From Caryophanales bacterium UBA743 (GTDB taxonomy: Bacteria; Bacillota_I; Bacilli_A; RFN20; CAG-826), in NCBI GenBank assembly GCA_002297365.1, contig DBKT01000013.1:62001-126000 (forward strand): a stretch of 64,000 nt of DNA, given 5' to 3'. Below the pieces are notes generated by a model that saw only the letters and a list, made by a program, of their open reading frames with translations, ran no database searches and was not told where the DNA came from. Position 1 is the first letter of the stretch; each line of letters opens with the position of its first letter. Positions 9,292-18,515 of the stretch are shown piece by piece. The position numbers and the translations under genes are program-made.

Positions 9292-10269
9292 ATGATTATA
9301 TCCCGTGCGCCATTCCGAGTCAGTTTTTGTGGAGGGGGAAGCGACATTCCTTCCTTTTATAAAAAATATGGAGGATGCGTCCTGAGCACTTCCATACGCA
9401 AATACGTCTATCTTTCCATGAATAAGGCGTTTAATAAGGACACAATCACACTGAAATATTCCCAAACCGAAGAAGTTACGGATCCAAAAAACATCCAACA
9501 TAAAATCTTTAGGCAAGTCTTGAGTGACTTTGGGACCAAAGGCATTGAGATTTCATCCATCGCCGATGTCCCAGCGGGAACGGGGTTGGGTTCTTCCAGC
9601 ACCTTTACGGTCGCTCTTCTCCGTTTGTTATATACCTGGAACGGGCAACACGCTTCGGCATATAAGATCGCCAAAGAGGCTTGCGAGGTGGAAATAGAGA
9701 AATTAGGGAACCCCATTGGAAAACAAGACCAATTTGCCGCTTCTTTTGGTGGGCTTCGTTATTATGAATTTGAGCCGGATGGATTCGTAAAAGTAGAACC
9801 CGTTATCATGAAAAGCGATGCCAGAGAGAAGTTAGAAAACAGTCTTTTGATGTTCTATACAGGCGATACTCGCTCCGCTAATAACATCCTTGCTAAAGAA
9901 ACGCGCAATCTAGCAGACGATCAGGAAAAAATCAAAACCACATTAAAACTTTGCGAGATGACTCGATTCCTTAGAGAAAAATTAGAGAATGGCGAGGTGG
10001 ATGCCTTAGGGCCCGTTTTAAAGGAAAGTTGGGAAATGAAAAAATCCCTAGCCCAAGGAATTTCGAATCCACTTATCGATGACGCTTATGAGAAAGCGCT
10101 CAAAGCAGGAGCGACGGGTGGCAAACTTCTTGGCGCGGGAGGAGGCGGTTTCCTTCTTTTCTATTGTGAGAACGAAACGGTTAAAGAGAGGGTTCGCAAT
10201 GCCCTCACTTTGATGGAAATGCCTTTTGAGTTTGACCGAGCTGGTTGCTCTATCATATTCATGGAGTAA
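9292..10269 (+). CDS. hddA: D-glycero-alpha-D-manno-heptose 7-phosphate kinase (GHMP family)
   Basis: 325 residues. Phosphorylates D-glycero-alpha-D-manno-heptose 7-phosphate at C1, the second step of the GDP-heptose route. GHMP signatures: N-terminal RAPFRVSFCGGGSDIPSF, the ATP loop PAGTGLGSSSTF (about 85-96) and the C-terminal GATGGKLLGAGGGGF motif. HddA-type kinases carry exactly this SFCGGGSD opening. First gene of a tight operon: its stop is 2 bases before the next start. A GAGG ribosome site precedes the ATG. Confidence 0.9.
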   Translation: MIISRAPFRVSFCGGGSDIPSFYKKYGGCVLSTSIRKYVYLSMNKAFNKDTITLKYSQTEEVTDPKNIQHKIFRQVLSDFGTKGIEISSIADVPAGTGLGSSSTFTVALLRLLYTWNGQHASAYKIAKEACEVEIEKLGNPIGKQDQFAASFGGLRYYEFEPDGFVKVEPVIMKSDAREKLENSLLMFYTGDTRSANNILAKETRNLADDQEKIKTTLKLCEMTRFLREKLENGEVDALGPVLKESWEMKKSLAQGISNPLIDDAYEKALKAGATGGKLLGAGGGGFLLFYCENETVKERVRNALTLMEMPFEFDRAGCSIIFME

Positions 10270-10271
10270 AT

Positions 10272-11582
10272 ATGCTGGCGATTATTCAAGCGGGCGGAGC
10301 CGGAACACGCCTAAAATCCATAACCGGAGATCTTCCAAAGCCAATGGTTGCCCTCAATGGAAAACCCATCCTAGAATGGCAAATAGAGTCTCTTAAACGC
10401 GCAGGGGTCCACTCCTTTATCATTGTTATAGGAAAAAATGGCGAAACCATATCCCGGTATTTCGGAAATGGAAAAGACTTCGATGCAAAAATAGAATACG
10501 TTGAAGAGAAAGAGCCCTTAGGAACAGGGGGTGTCTTGGCTTTATTGCACGAAAAAATCGACGATGATTTTATTTTTTGCTTCGGAGATTTGATGCTAGA
10601 CATCGACTGGCAAAGATTTCGATCATTTCATAAAGAAAAGAAAGCATCCATCAGCGCTTTCGCCCATCCAAATTCTCATCCCTACGATTCAGACATTTTA
10701 AAGACAAACAAAGAGGATCAGATTCTTGCCATCGATTCTAAAAACAACATTCGGAACTATTATTATGAAAATCTCACCAACGCCGGTATCTATATCTGCT
10801 CAAAAGAGGTAGCCCTTTTTGTGAAAGAGCCAGAGAAAATTGATTTCGAAAAAGTCGTTTTATCCCATTTTGTAGAAGAAAGGAAAGCTTATGCTTACCG
10901 TTCGAGCGAATACGTCAAAGATTGCGGCACGCCTGAGCGTTATTTCGAAGTTGAAAACGATCTAAAAAATGGAATTATCGCTAATAAATCCCTCCTAAAT
11001 CCACAAAAGTGCATCTTTTTAGACAGAGATGGGACCATTAATGTTTTCAATGATTTTGTCACCCATCCAGATGCCTTAAAACTCACATCCACCGCTTCTG
11101 AGGCAATCCGCCTTATTAATCATTCCGACTACCTTGCAATCTGCATTACAAACCAGCCGGTTTTAGCCAGAGGAGAGGTCTCTTTTGAAGGGCTTAATGA
11201 CATCCACTACAAAATGGAGGATTTGCTTGGTGAAGAGGGGGCCTTTCTCAACGATTTATATTTCTGTCCCCATCATCCGGACAAAGGATATCCCGGTGAG
11301 GTAAAGGAATTAAAAATCGATTGCGATTGCCGCAAACCAAAAATCGGTTTGCTATTAAAGGCCAAAGAGAAATACAACATCGATTTGTCTAAGAGTTGGT
11401 TTGTCGGAGACACCAAACAAGACATACAAACAGCAATCAACGCAGGTTGCCGGAGCGTTCTGTTAACTTCAGGCGATCCTAATCCCAATAGAAAATACAA
11501 GGACGCATTGCCAACATACGTTTGCGAAACTCTTCTTGAAGCGGTCCAATACATCCTTAAAATAGAAAAGACGGAGGAGTGA
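10272..11582 (+). CDS. Bifunctional heptose-1-phosphate guanylyltransferase / heptose-1,7-bisphosphate phosphatase
   Basis: 436 residues, a fusion of two pathway enzymes. Residues 1 to about 225 are a nucleotidyltransferase (IIQAGGAGTRL, LPKPM, later DCGTPERY), matching HddC, which makes GDP-D-glycero-alpha-D-manno-heptose. Residues about 240-430 are a HAD phosphatase of the GmhB type: FLDRDGTIN with the catalytic aspartates, a zinc loop with CPHHP and CDCRKPK, and VGDTKQD. Start at ATG 10272 is chosen because GGAG lies 5 bases before it; the in-frame upstream ATG lies inside hddA. GDP rather than ADP specificity is inferred from the neighbouring HddA. Confidence 0.88.
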   Translation: MLAIIQAGGAGTRLKSITGDLPKPMVALNGKPILEWQIESLKRAGVHSFIIVIGKNGETISRYFGNGKDFDAKIEYVEEKEPLGTGGVLALLHEKIDDDFIFCFGDLMLDIDWQRFRSFHKEKKASISAFAHPNSHPYDSDILKTNKEDQILAIDSKNNIRNYYYENLTNAGIYICSKEVALFVKEPEKIDFEKVVLSHFVEERKAYAYRSSEYVKDCGTPERYFEVENDLKNGIIANKSLLNPQKCIFLDRDGTINVFNDFVTHPDALKLTSTASEAIRLINHSDYLAICITNQPVLARGEVSFEGLNDIHYKMEDLLGEEGAFLNDLYFCPHHPDKGYPGEVKELKIDCDCRKPKIGLLLKAKEKYNIDLSKSWFVGDTKQDIQTAINAGCRSVLLTSGDPNPNRKYKDALPTYVCETLLEAVQYILKIEKTEE

Positions 11583-12191
11583 ATGATGGATTTTCTAAAA
11601 GAAATTAATGCCTATTACGAAAAGGAAAGAGAAATAATCGCTTCTTTAGGCAAAGAAGAAATCAACAAAGCTTTGAACTGTCTTTTAAAACATTATGAAA
11701 ACGAAGACACCATATACATTTTAGGGAATGGCGGTTCTTCCGCTACCGCGAATCATATGGTTTGCGATTATAACAAAGGGATATCCATGGATCTAAAGAA
11801 GCCGTTCCATGTAATCTCTCTTTCGGATAACGTTCCGATTCTTATGGCCATCGGAAACGATGTGGGTTTCGAAGACGTCTTTTACCTTCAATTGAAAAAC
11901 AAACTTAAACCAACCGACTGCGTCATCGCCATCTCGGGCTCAGGCAACTCCCACAACATCATCAAAGCCGTTCAATACGCTAAAGAAATAGGATCCGATA
12001 TCATCGGACTAACCGGATATGCCGGAGGGAAATTAAAAGACTACGCCGACATTCATATCCATGTCCCGGTAGATGACATGCAAATAACAGAAGACATCCA
12101 TATGTCGTTCGTTCATGTATCCATGCAGATCTTATGGCGTTTTCTCATGGCGAAGGAAGGCAAAGACGCCGTCTACAAAATCAACCAATAA
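11583..12191 (+). CDS. gmhA: Sedoheptulose 7-phosphate isomerase (SIS domain)
   Basis: 202 residues. Converts sedoheptulose 7-phosphate to D-glycero-D-manno-heptose 7-phosphate, the first step of the pathway. SIS-domain phosphosugar motifs: ILGNGGSSATANHMVCDYNKG begins near residue 48 (split here as ILGNGGSSAT and ANHMVCDYNKG), AISGSGNSHNI in the middle, and a C-terminal TEDIHMSFVH stretch holding the Glu/His typical of GmhA. The start directly abuts the previous stop; two consecutive ATG codons make 11583 and 11586 equally possible. Together with the two genes before it, the pathway from sedoheptulose 7-phosphate to GDP-heptose is complete. Confidence 0.9.
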   Translation: MMDFLKEINAYYEKEREIIASLGKEEINKALNCLLKHYENEDTIYILGNGGSSATANHMVCDYNKGISMDLKKPFHVISLSDNVPILMAIGNDVGFEDVFYLQLKNKLKPTDCVIAISGSGNSHNIIKAVQYAKEIGSDIIGLTGYAGGKLKDYADIHIHVPVDDMQITEDIHMSFVHVSMQILWRFLMAKEGKDAVYKINQ

Positions 12192-12204
12192 CACATACAC
12201 GTCT

Positions 12205-12234
12205 AAGACGTTTCGGCTTGGAAACGTCTTTTTT
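12205..12234. terminator. Terminator between gmhA and the MATE gene
   Basis: AAGACGTTTC (12205-12214), six-base loop, GAAACGTCTT (12221-12230), then T-run. Ten perfect pairs. It serves gmhA; being palindromic it also lies at the end of the convergent MATE gene. A very similar stem (AGACGTTTCC) ends the PPDK gene. Confidence 0.88.
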
Positions 12235-13579
12235 AATACCGGTATCTCTTCCTTTCACGAATAAAGAAGAAAAGAGTGAGGCTTATCGATCCAATTTCGG
12301 CAATGGGCCCTGCTGCCCAAACGCCATCACTTTCCAAAAGAAGAGGCAAAAGCCATACAGTGACAAGCTCAAACACAAAAGACCTCACCATGGAAATGAC
12401 GGCTGAAATCAAACCATTGTTCAATGCCGTAAAGAAAGAAGACCCAAAGATGGAAAAACCGGCTGTCAAATAGATGAAAGAAAAAATAGAAAGAGCTTTG
12501 GAAGACAGAGTTTGGAGAGTCGCATCTCCATTCGAAAAAGCAGAGCCAAAAATCGGTCCAAGCAATTCCCCTAAAGCAAACATAATCAAACCCGTGATAC
12601 CTACAATAAGAATGGATTTCTTAAAGACGTTGTGAAGCTCTTCATGATTTTTGGCCCCGTAGTTATAGCCAACAACAGGCGCCATCCCTACAGAATAGCC
12701 AATAAAAATCGCCATAAACAAATAATTGATATACATGCACACTCCATAAGCCGACACTCCAGCTGGGCCGATGTAGCGAAGAAGTTGCATATTATAGCAA
12801 GTGGAAACAACAGAGGAGGCGATATTGGAAGCAAATTCCGATGAGCCATTCGCAAACACCTTAAGAAGGGGTTTTATTTCAAATTTGCATTTACCTAGAT
12901 GAATAGGAAGTTTTTTATTCAGAACAAAATAAAAAATAGGAAGAACCCCGCCAATTATTTGCCCGCAAATAGAAGCGATAGCGGCCCCTTCGACCTTCCA
13001 ATTCAATACGGCGATAAAGAGCCAATCCAAAATGATGTTCGTAACCCCAGCTCCAGCAATAAATAAGAACCCCGTGAAAGGCTTTTCGGCCCCTGAGAAG
13101 AAAGATTGAAAAACATTTTGAAGCATAAAAAACATAATTCCTAGCATCATCGTTCTACCATAACGAAGAGCGGAATCGATCATTGTTTCGGTATTCATTG
13201 AGCTTAAGGAGGCCATCATTTTCACAAATGGTTCTACGGTGAAATACCCAAAGACGATAAAAAGGGCGCCAATAACGATGGTGGCATAAACAACAAGCGA
13301 AAAATAGCTAGACGCTTCCTCTTTTTTCTTTTCGCCAAGAGTCTTGCTCACAAGAGCCGTTCCTCCTGTGCCCAGCATGAAACCAACTCCCCCAAGAATC
13401 ATGATATAAGGGAAGATAAGATTTACTCCGCTAAAGGCGCCATCCCCTGCATAATTCGATAAAAAGATGCCATCCACTACCGAATAAAATGACGAAAAAA
13501 TCATCATCAACACCGGGCCGATCACGATGTGGAATATCTTCCCATATGTAAAATGATCGGATAAAGAAACATGTTTCAT
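12233..13579 (-). CDS. MATE-family multidrug/toxin exporter
   Basis: 448 residues, about twelve hydrophobic segments, both MATE halves present, including the GGTGGTALVSKTLGEKK-like first-half motif (residues about 63-78) and PVVGYNYGAKN in the second half. Cation-coupled export of organic cations is the family role. ATG 13579 follows AGGAGG. The leader upstream resembles the guanidine-IV (mepA) riboswitch, which in other Firmicutes controls exactly this type of gene, so guanidinium or a related compound is a plausible substrate (inference). Confidence 0.92.
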   Translation of the reverse strand: MKHVSLSDHFTYGKIFHIVIGPVLMMIFSSFYSVVDGIFLSNYAGDGAFSGVNLIFPYIMILGGVGFMLGTGGTALVSKTLGEKKKEEASSYFSLVVYATIVIGALFIVFGYFTVEPFVKMMASLSSMNTETMIDSALRYGRTMMLGIMFFMLQNVFQSFFSGAEKPFTGFLFIAGAGVTNIILDWLFIAVLNWKVEGAAIASICGQIIGGVLPIFYFVLNKKLPIHLGKCKFEIKPLLKVFANGSSEFASNIASSVVSTCYNMQLLRYIGPAGVSAYGVCMYINYLFMAIFIGYSVGMAPVVGYNYGAKNHEELHNVFKKSILIVGITGLIMFALGELLGPIFGSAFSNGDATLQTLSSKALSIFSFIYLTAGFSIFGSSFFTALNNGLISAVISMVRSFVFELVTVWLLPLLLESDGVWAAGPIAEIGSISLTLFFFIRERKRYRY

Positions 13580-13596
13580 GGCTTTCCCTCCTCATT

Positions 13597-13670
13597 AAAA
13601 AAGATTCCTAGGCGGACCTAGCGTCTTATCTAACAATTACGGTTCCGACCGTATGTCCTCCGACGACTAT
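13597..13670 (-). promoter_or_regulatory. Candidate guanidine-IV (mepA-type) riboswitch with terminator
   Basis: Read on the minus strand, the MATE leader has a small hairpin (13655-13667), then TACGGT-CGGA-ACCGTA (13638-13653), then CTAGG-TCCG-CCTAG (13607-13621) followed by a T-run (to about 13597). The loops CGGA and TCCG are perfectly complementary, so the hairpins can kiss, and the last hairpin doubles as a terminator. From memory, guanidine-IV RNAs have paired hairpins with interacting loops just before a terminator and precede mepA-like MATE genes. I could not check it against the consensus model. Confidence 0.45.
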
Positions 13671-13810
13671 TTCTATTCTACTATAGCAATCTTTTTAAAC
13701 AAGGTTTGCAAAAAGACTTTCCTTTCTTTTCCTCTAGCAAAAAAGCGGATTCCTTTCTTTGGAAATCCATCAACAAAATTATGCAATTATCGAATTATCT
13801 ATAGCAAAGC

Positions 13811-14539
13811 TTAGTTATTTTTGTTTTTAAGGATATCTTCGATTGCTTGATAATCACAATGTTGGAAGGTGATTGCATCTGCGTATGGCGCGACTTTTTT
13901 TGCCAATTCGATAGATTCAATTGTCCAAACATTTACATAGTGTTTCTTATAATATTTTTGAACTGTTTTTCTTTCCAATAGGTCCCAACCCAAATCAACG
14001 GATTCAAAAAGATGCCTGAAACACCAAACCCAGAAATGTTCCTTGCCAACAAGAAGGCTTCTGGCAAAACCTTTAGCACGGATTAAAGCTCTTGGATCAA
14101 AGGAAATGATGACAATGGATTTCTTATTTTTAATTTGCTTAAGGCATTCATTGGTTGCTTTTGCAAGTTCCTTATGGTTTTTGTGATAGGTTTTGAGCTC
14201 AACAACAATAAGGCAACGCTCTTGATTTAAATCCAAAACTTCCTGGAAGGATGGAACCACTTCACCATCAAGCAAACGGTAATTGTTTCTAATCTCATCA
14301 AAAGTAAGGTTTTCTATTATCCCTTCTTTGCCGGTTGTTCTTTTCAAATCGGAATCGTGGCAAACGACTAATTTCTTATCTTTCGTGAGATGAATATCTA
14401 ATTCAAAAGCGATGTTATGATGAATTGCGTTTTCAAATGCTTTTAAACCGTTTTCGGTAAATTCTTCGTTGTGCAAACCCCTATGCGCAATCGCTCCAAA
14501 ATATTGCTCACCAAATAATTCGTAATGTTTCTTTTTCAT
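13811..14539 (-). CDS. Glycerophosphodiester phosphodiesterase family protein
   Basis: 242 residues. GDPD TIM-barrel: AHRGLHNEEFTENGLKAF near the N-terminus, FELDIHLTKD with the metal-binding Glu/Asp, VCHDSDLKRTTG with the second catalytic histidine, and later VVELK and TIES strands. Hydrolyses glycerophosphodiesters to glycerol 3-phosphate. No signal peptide, so cytosolic. Start at ATG 14539 is preferred because AAGGAG lies 8 bases upstream; the in-frame start ten codons earlier lacks one. Monocistronic. Confidence 0.9.
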   Translation of the reverse strand: MKKKHYELFGEQYFGAIAHRGLHNEEFTENGLKAFENAIHHNIAFELDIHLTKDKKLVVCHDSDLKRTTGKEGIIENLTFDEIRNNYRLLDGEVVPSFQEVLDLNQERCLIVVELKTYHKNHKELAKATNECLKQIKNKKSIVIISFDPRALIRAKGFARSLLVGKEHFWVWCFRHLFESVDLGWDLLERKTVQKYYKKHYVNVWTIESIELAKKVAPYADAITFQHCDYQAIEDILKNKNN

Positions 14540-14685
14540 GGAAGAAACTCCTTTTGACGACAAAATCATACTACCAATTAGAAAATGATGTCTATTCTTC
14601 TTCTAAGAAGAAGCGTTAAGTGATATATTTTCCTATGTCAAGGACTTAGGTAACTAAGCCTTAAAGATTGTCATAGGAGGACAAC

Positions 14686-17334
14686 ATGGCACAAAAGAAA
14701 TACGTTTACTCCTTCAAAGAAGCTCACCAAGCCAAACTTGGTAAGCCAATTCTTGGAGGAAAGGGTTTCGGTCTTGCTGAGATGACTGCCGCGGGAATCA
14801 ATATTCCTCAAGGCTTTACTGTCACAACCGAAGCTTGCACTCTCTACTATGAGTCCGGAAAGAAAATTCCTGACTTTGTGTGGGATGATGTCGTGAAACA
14901 CATCCACGATATCGAAAAAAGCTCTGGCAAATCGTTTGGCGGAGGAAAGGATGTTATGCCTTTGCTCGTCTCCGTCCGTTCTGGCGCTCGTGAATCCATG
15001 CCAGGTATGATGGACACCATCCTCAACCTTGGTTTGAATGACGAAGTCGTTGTCGAACTTGCCAAACAAGCAAACAACGAACGCTTTGCCTGGGACAGCT
15101 ATCGTCGTTTCATCTTGATGTACACCAACATCGCAAAGGGACATCCAAGAACCGAAATGGACAAGATGCTCGACAAGCTCAAGGAAGAGAATGGTTACAA
15201 ACTCGATACGGAAGTCACAACCGAACAACTTAAAGCTCTCGTCGCCAAGTATAAAGAGTATTACAAAGGCGTCTTTGGTGAGGAATTCCCAACCGATCCA
15301 TATGAGCAATTGAAAGAAGCTATCGCAGCCGTCTTCCGTAGCTGGGATAACCCACGTGCTAACGTTTATCGTCAAATGCATGGTATCCCATATGAATGGG
15401 GAACTGCCGTTAACGTCCAAACAATGGTCTTCGGCAATATGGGCAACGATTCCGGAACGGGTGTCGCCTTCTCCCGTAACCCATCCACTGGCGAAAAGAA
15501 AGTCTATGCTGAATTCTTGCTTAACGCTCAAGGCGAAGACGTCGTTGCTGGCGTCCGTACCCCAGAAAAGATTGAATGGCTTGAAAAGAACATGCCGGAA
15601 GTCTATAAGCAATTTGAAGAGACCATCACCAAGATGGAAGCCTACTTCAAAGATATGCAAGATATGGAGTACACCGTTGAAAAGGGTACCCTCTACTTCT
15701 TGCAAACCCGTAACGGCAAGAGAACGGCTGCTGCCGCTTTAAAGATTGCCTGTGATTTGGTCGATGAAGGATTGATCGATGAGAAGACAGCCGTTTTACG
15801 TGTTGATCCAATGCAGCTTAACGACCTCCTCCACCCAACCTTCAATCCAGCGGATTTGAAGAAACACACTCCTATTTTCCATGGTCTTCCAGCTTCTCCA
15901 GGTGCTGGAACCGGTCACCTCGTTTTCACAGCTGATGAAGCAAAGGCTGAAAAAGAAGCGGGACGTCCAGTCGTTATGGTCCGTGCCGAAACTTCCCCAG
16001 AAGATATCATCGGCATGGTTAACGCCGAAGCTATCGTCACTGCCCGTGGCGGTATGACCTCCCACGCCGCCGTCGTTGCCCGTTCAATGGGTAAATGCTG
16101 CGTTGCCGGCTGCTCAGATATCATCGTAAACGAAGAAGAAAAGACCTTAACCGTCCATGGTAAGACCTACACCGAGAAGGACGTCTTCTCTGTTAATGGC
16201 ACCACCGGTGAAGTTTTCGAAGGCGCTATCGAAATGCAACCAGCCGACCTTGGCGGAAACTTTGGTCGTATGATGGCATGGGCCGATAAATATAGAAGAT
16301 TAAAGGTCCGTGTTAATGCCAACACTCCAGAAGATGCAGCCAACGGTCGCAAATTCGGTGCTGAAGGCATCGGTCTTTGCCGTACTGAACGTATGTTCTT
16401 CGCTCCAGAAAGAATTCTCAATATGAGAGCTATGATTCTTTCCGATACCACCGAACAACGTGAAACCGCGCTTGAAAAGATCAGACCATTCTTAATGGGC
16501 GATTTCTATCAAATGTATATGGCAAACCCAGATTCGAATGTTAACATTCGTTTACTCGATCCGCCACTCCATGAATTCTTACCTGAAATCCATGACGAAG
16601 AGAACATCAAAGCTTTAGCCGCTGCTCTTAACGTCAGTGAACAAAAGGTGAAAGACAGAATCAACCAACTTCACCAAGCTAACCCAATGATGGGCTTCCG
16701 TGGTGTTAGACTTTGCGTCGCTTATCCAGAAATCTATGCTGTGCTCGCCAAAGCCATTATCCAAGCCGCTGTTAAAGCAAGCAAGGAACTTGGCCATGAT
16801 GTCGAGCCAGAAATCATGATCCCTCTCTGCGGCGAGCTCAAAGAATACAACTGGGCAAAGAAAGTTGTCGTTGAAGCCGTCGAAAAGGAAATGGCAGCCG
16901 AAGGAAAGACTCTCAAGTACAAAGTTGGTACGATGATTGAAATTCCTAGAGGCGCTCTCCGTGCCGGTGATTTAGCCAAAGAGGCGGAGTTCTTCTCCTT
17001 TGGCACAAACGACTTAACTCAATTAACCATGGGCTTCAGCCGTGACGATTCCGGGCAATTCTTACCATATTATTATGACCGTAAGATTTATGAATTCGAC
17101 CCATTCCAAACCATCGATGTGGAAGGTGTTGGCGAACTTGTTAAGATTGCTGTCGAACGTGGTCGTGCCACCAATCCAAATCTCTTAATTGGTGTTTGCG
17201 GCGAAACGGGCGGCGATCCAAGATCCATCGAATTCTATGATGCAGCTGGACTCGATTACGTCTCTTGCTCTCCATTCCGTATTCCTCTTGCTAGATTAGC
17301 TGCTGCGCAAGCTGCTCTCAAGCATGCGAAATAA
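14686..17334 (+). CDS. ppdK: Pyruvate, phosphate dikinase
   Basis: 882 residues, typical length. Interconverts pyruvate + ATP + Pi and phosphoenolpyruvate + AMP + PPi, the PPi-linked alternative to pyruvate kinase in many anaerobes. Order: N-terminal nucleotide-binding domain (GGKGFGLAEMT; VSVRSGARESMPGMMDT), the swivelling phosphohistidine domain with GGMTSHAAVVARSMG (His about 460), and the PEP-binding barrel ending in GVCGETGGDP (Cys about 838). AGGAGG precedes the ATG. Codon use is far more biased than in the neighbours (many GTC, ACC, CTC), as expected for an abundant enzyme; this bias also creates a long spurious antisense frame. A small hairpin (CTTAG-GTAA-CTAAG) lies in the leader. 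Confidence 0.98.
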   Translation: MAQKKYVYSFKEAHQAKLGKPILGGKGFGLAEMTAAGINIPQGFTVTTEACTLYYESGKKIPDFVWDDVVKHIHDIEKSSGKSFGGGKDVMPLLVSVRSGARESMPGMMDTILNLGLNDEVVVELAKQANNERFAWDSYRRFILMYTNIAKGHPRTEMDKMLDKLKEENGYKLDTEVTTEQLKALVAKYKEYYKGVFGEEFPTDPYEQLKEAIAAVFRSWDNPRANVYRQMHGIPYEWGTAVNVQTMVFGNMGNDSGTGVAFSRNPSTGEKKVYAEFLLNAQGEDVVAGVRTPEKIEWLEKNMPEVYKQFEETITKMEAYFKDMQDMEYTVEKGTLYFLQTRNGKRTAAAALKIACDLVDEGLIDEKTAVLRVDPMQLNDLLHPTFNPADLKKHTPIFHGLPASPGAGTGHLVFTADEAKAEKEAGRPVVMVRAETSPEDIIGMVNAEAIVTARGGMTSHAAVVARSMGKCCVAGCSDIIVNEEEKTLTVHGKTYTEKDVFSVNGTTGEVFEGAIEMQPADLGGNFGRMMAWADKYRRLKVRVNANTPEDAANGRKFGAEGIGLCRTERMFFAPERILNMRAMILSDTTEQRETALEKIRPFLMGDFYQMYMANPDSNVNIRLLDPPLHEFLPEIHDEENIKALAAALNVSEQKVKDRINQLHQANPMMGFRGVRLCVAYPEIYAVLAKAIIQAAVKASKELGHDVEPEIMIPLCGELKEYNWAKKVVVEAVEKEMAAEGKTLKYKVGTMIEIPRGALRAGDLAKEAEFFSFGTNDLTQLTMGFSRDDSGQFLPYYYDRKIYEFDPFQTIDVEGVGELVKIAVERGRATNPNLLIGVCGETGGDPRSIEFYDAAGLDYVSCSPFRIPLARLAAAQAALKHAK

Positions 17335-17355
17335 GGCTCGTTAACAAAGCGAAAT

Positions 17356-17384
17356 AGACGTTTCCATACGGAGACGTCTTTTTT
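17356..17384 (+). terminator. Terminator of ppdK
   Basis: AGACGTTTCC (17356-17365), loop ATAC, GGAGACGTCT (17370-17379), then T-run. The 17385-17715 stretch that follows is AT-rich and shows no gene or clear element. Confidence 0.88.
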
Positions 17385-17715
17385 GTCTTTAAGGGGGTTT
17401 TGCCAGGGATTTTTAATATTTTACGGAAATTTACATTATTTTTAAGAATTTCAAAATAAAGAAAGGTTTGTCTATTAAAGCAGTATCAAAAAACTTCCCT
17501 TTAAAAGCATTTTCAATTTCTAATAAAGAGGCCTCATTCAAGTAAACAAATTATATAAGTTATATAAGCGGGCAAGCAGTTATTAAGTGGACCATTTACC
17601 TATATCTATAACTAAGCGTTACCTAAATGTGCGGCTAAGTGTTAACAAACGCATTTGGATAGACTTAATCTTTTTAAAATTTCTAAGAAAAGAGGCAACT
17701 TGATGCAAAGAAACA

Positions 17716-18501
17716 CTATTCAAAAAGCAAGCCGGAATAGAGTTTCTCATCAATATCCGTAAATACATCAAAGATAACGGCTGGTGCGTCCGAATGTTCC
17801 AAAAGGTATTCCTTAACGGTCTCGGTAGCAATCTGAGCCCCCACATTCTTAGGGAAGCCCTGCTCACCTGTTGAAATACAAGGAAAGGCTAACGTCCTTA
17901 AATGGAGCTTTCGAGCTAGTTCAAGACAATGAGAATAACAATTCTTTAAAACGTTTTGATCAGAAAAAGTAATCCTGCCCCTCGTAGAAGGCCCTAGAAC
18001 ATGAAAAACATACTTCGAAGGAAGATTGTAACCATTGGTATAGAAAACGTCTCCTAGGCCTATTTTAAAGCCTCGTTTAGCCATCTCCAAATAACAGGCG
18101 TAGCGAAGCTCGACACCAGCAAAAGAATGAATGCAATTATCAAGGCAATTATGATGAGGTACAAAGCAACCTAGCATATCCGCGTTGCCAGCATTCACAA
18201 TCGCATCGGCATTTAGTCTTACGATGTCCCCACGCCAAAGGGCTATTTTTTCATAGTCAGTTAAAGGTAATAAAAAACAGTCAATCAAACCCATATTACG
18301 AAGCAGAAATTGAAGGTAGATTTTCTCTGCTTCTTTAAAATCATTGGTCACTGTTTTTGGCTTACGTAAATTCATTAAAGATCGTATTAAAGAAATTTGC
18401 CCACGCAAGTCTTTGCTGAATTTTAAGGAATACTCTTTGTACTCTGGCATTTCATCCAAAAGATATTTTTTGAGATAAGCAACCGCTTCATTGAAATCCA
18501 T
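17716..18501 (-). CDS. Zn-type macrodomain protein (protein-ADP-ribose hydrolase family)
   Basis: 261 residues. An N-terminal helical stretch (1 to about 85) precedes a macrodomain: ADAIVNAGNADMLGCF, then HNCLDNCIHSFAGVELR, the GD..YTNGYNL loop, HVLGPS and the ISTGEQGFP phosphate loop. The Cys/His cluster is typical of the Zn-macro group that removes ADP-ribose from proteins in streptococci and staphylococci. Those relatives sit beside SirTM sirtuins; here the partner is a RelB-like antitoxin 15 bases upstream in the same operon. No ADP-ribosyltransferase is visible nearby. Confidence 0.85.
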   Translation of the reverse strand: MDFNEAVAYLKKYLLDEMPEYKEYSLKFSKDLRGQISLIRSLMNLRKPKTVTNDFKEAEKIYLQFLLRNMGLIDCFLLPLTDYEKIALWRGDIVRLNADAIVNAGNADMLGCFVPHHNCLDNCIHSFAGVELRYACYLEMAKRGFKIGLGDVFYTNGYNLPSKYVFHVLGPSTRGRITFSDQNVLKNCYSHCLELARKLHLRTLAFPCISTGEQGFPKNVGAQIATETVKEYLLEHSDAPAVIFDVFTDIDEKLYSGLLFE

Positions 18502-18515
18502 AATATATTGACTAT

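Noticed and set aside
14671..15705. 344-codon antisense frame across ppdK
   Set aside because: Shadow of the highly biased codon use of ppdK on the other strand; no ribosome site, no recognisable domain, and ppdK is unambiguous.
17614..17620. Single GCGTTAC heptamer as another RelB operator
   Set aside because: One isolated copy without an inverted partner or promoter; expected by chance.
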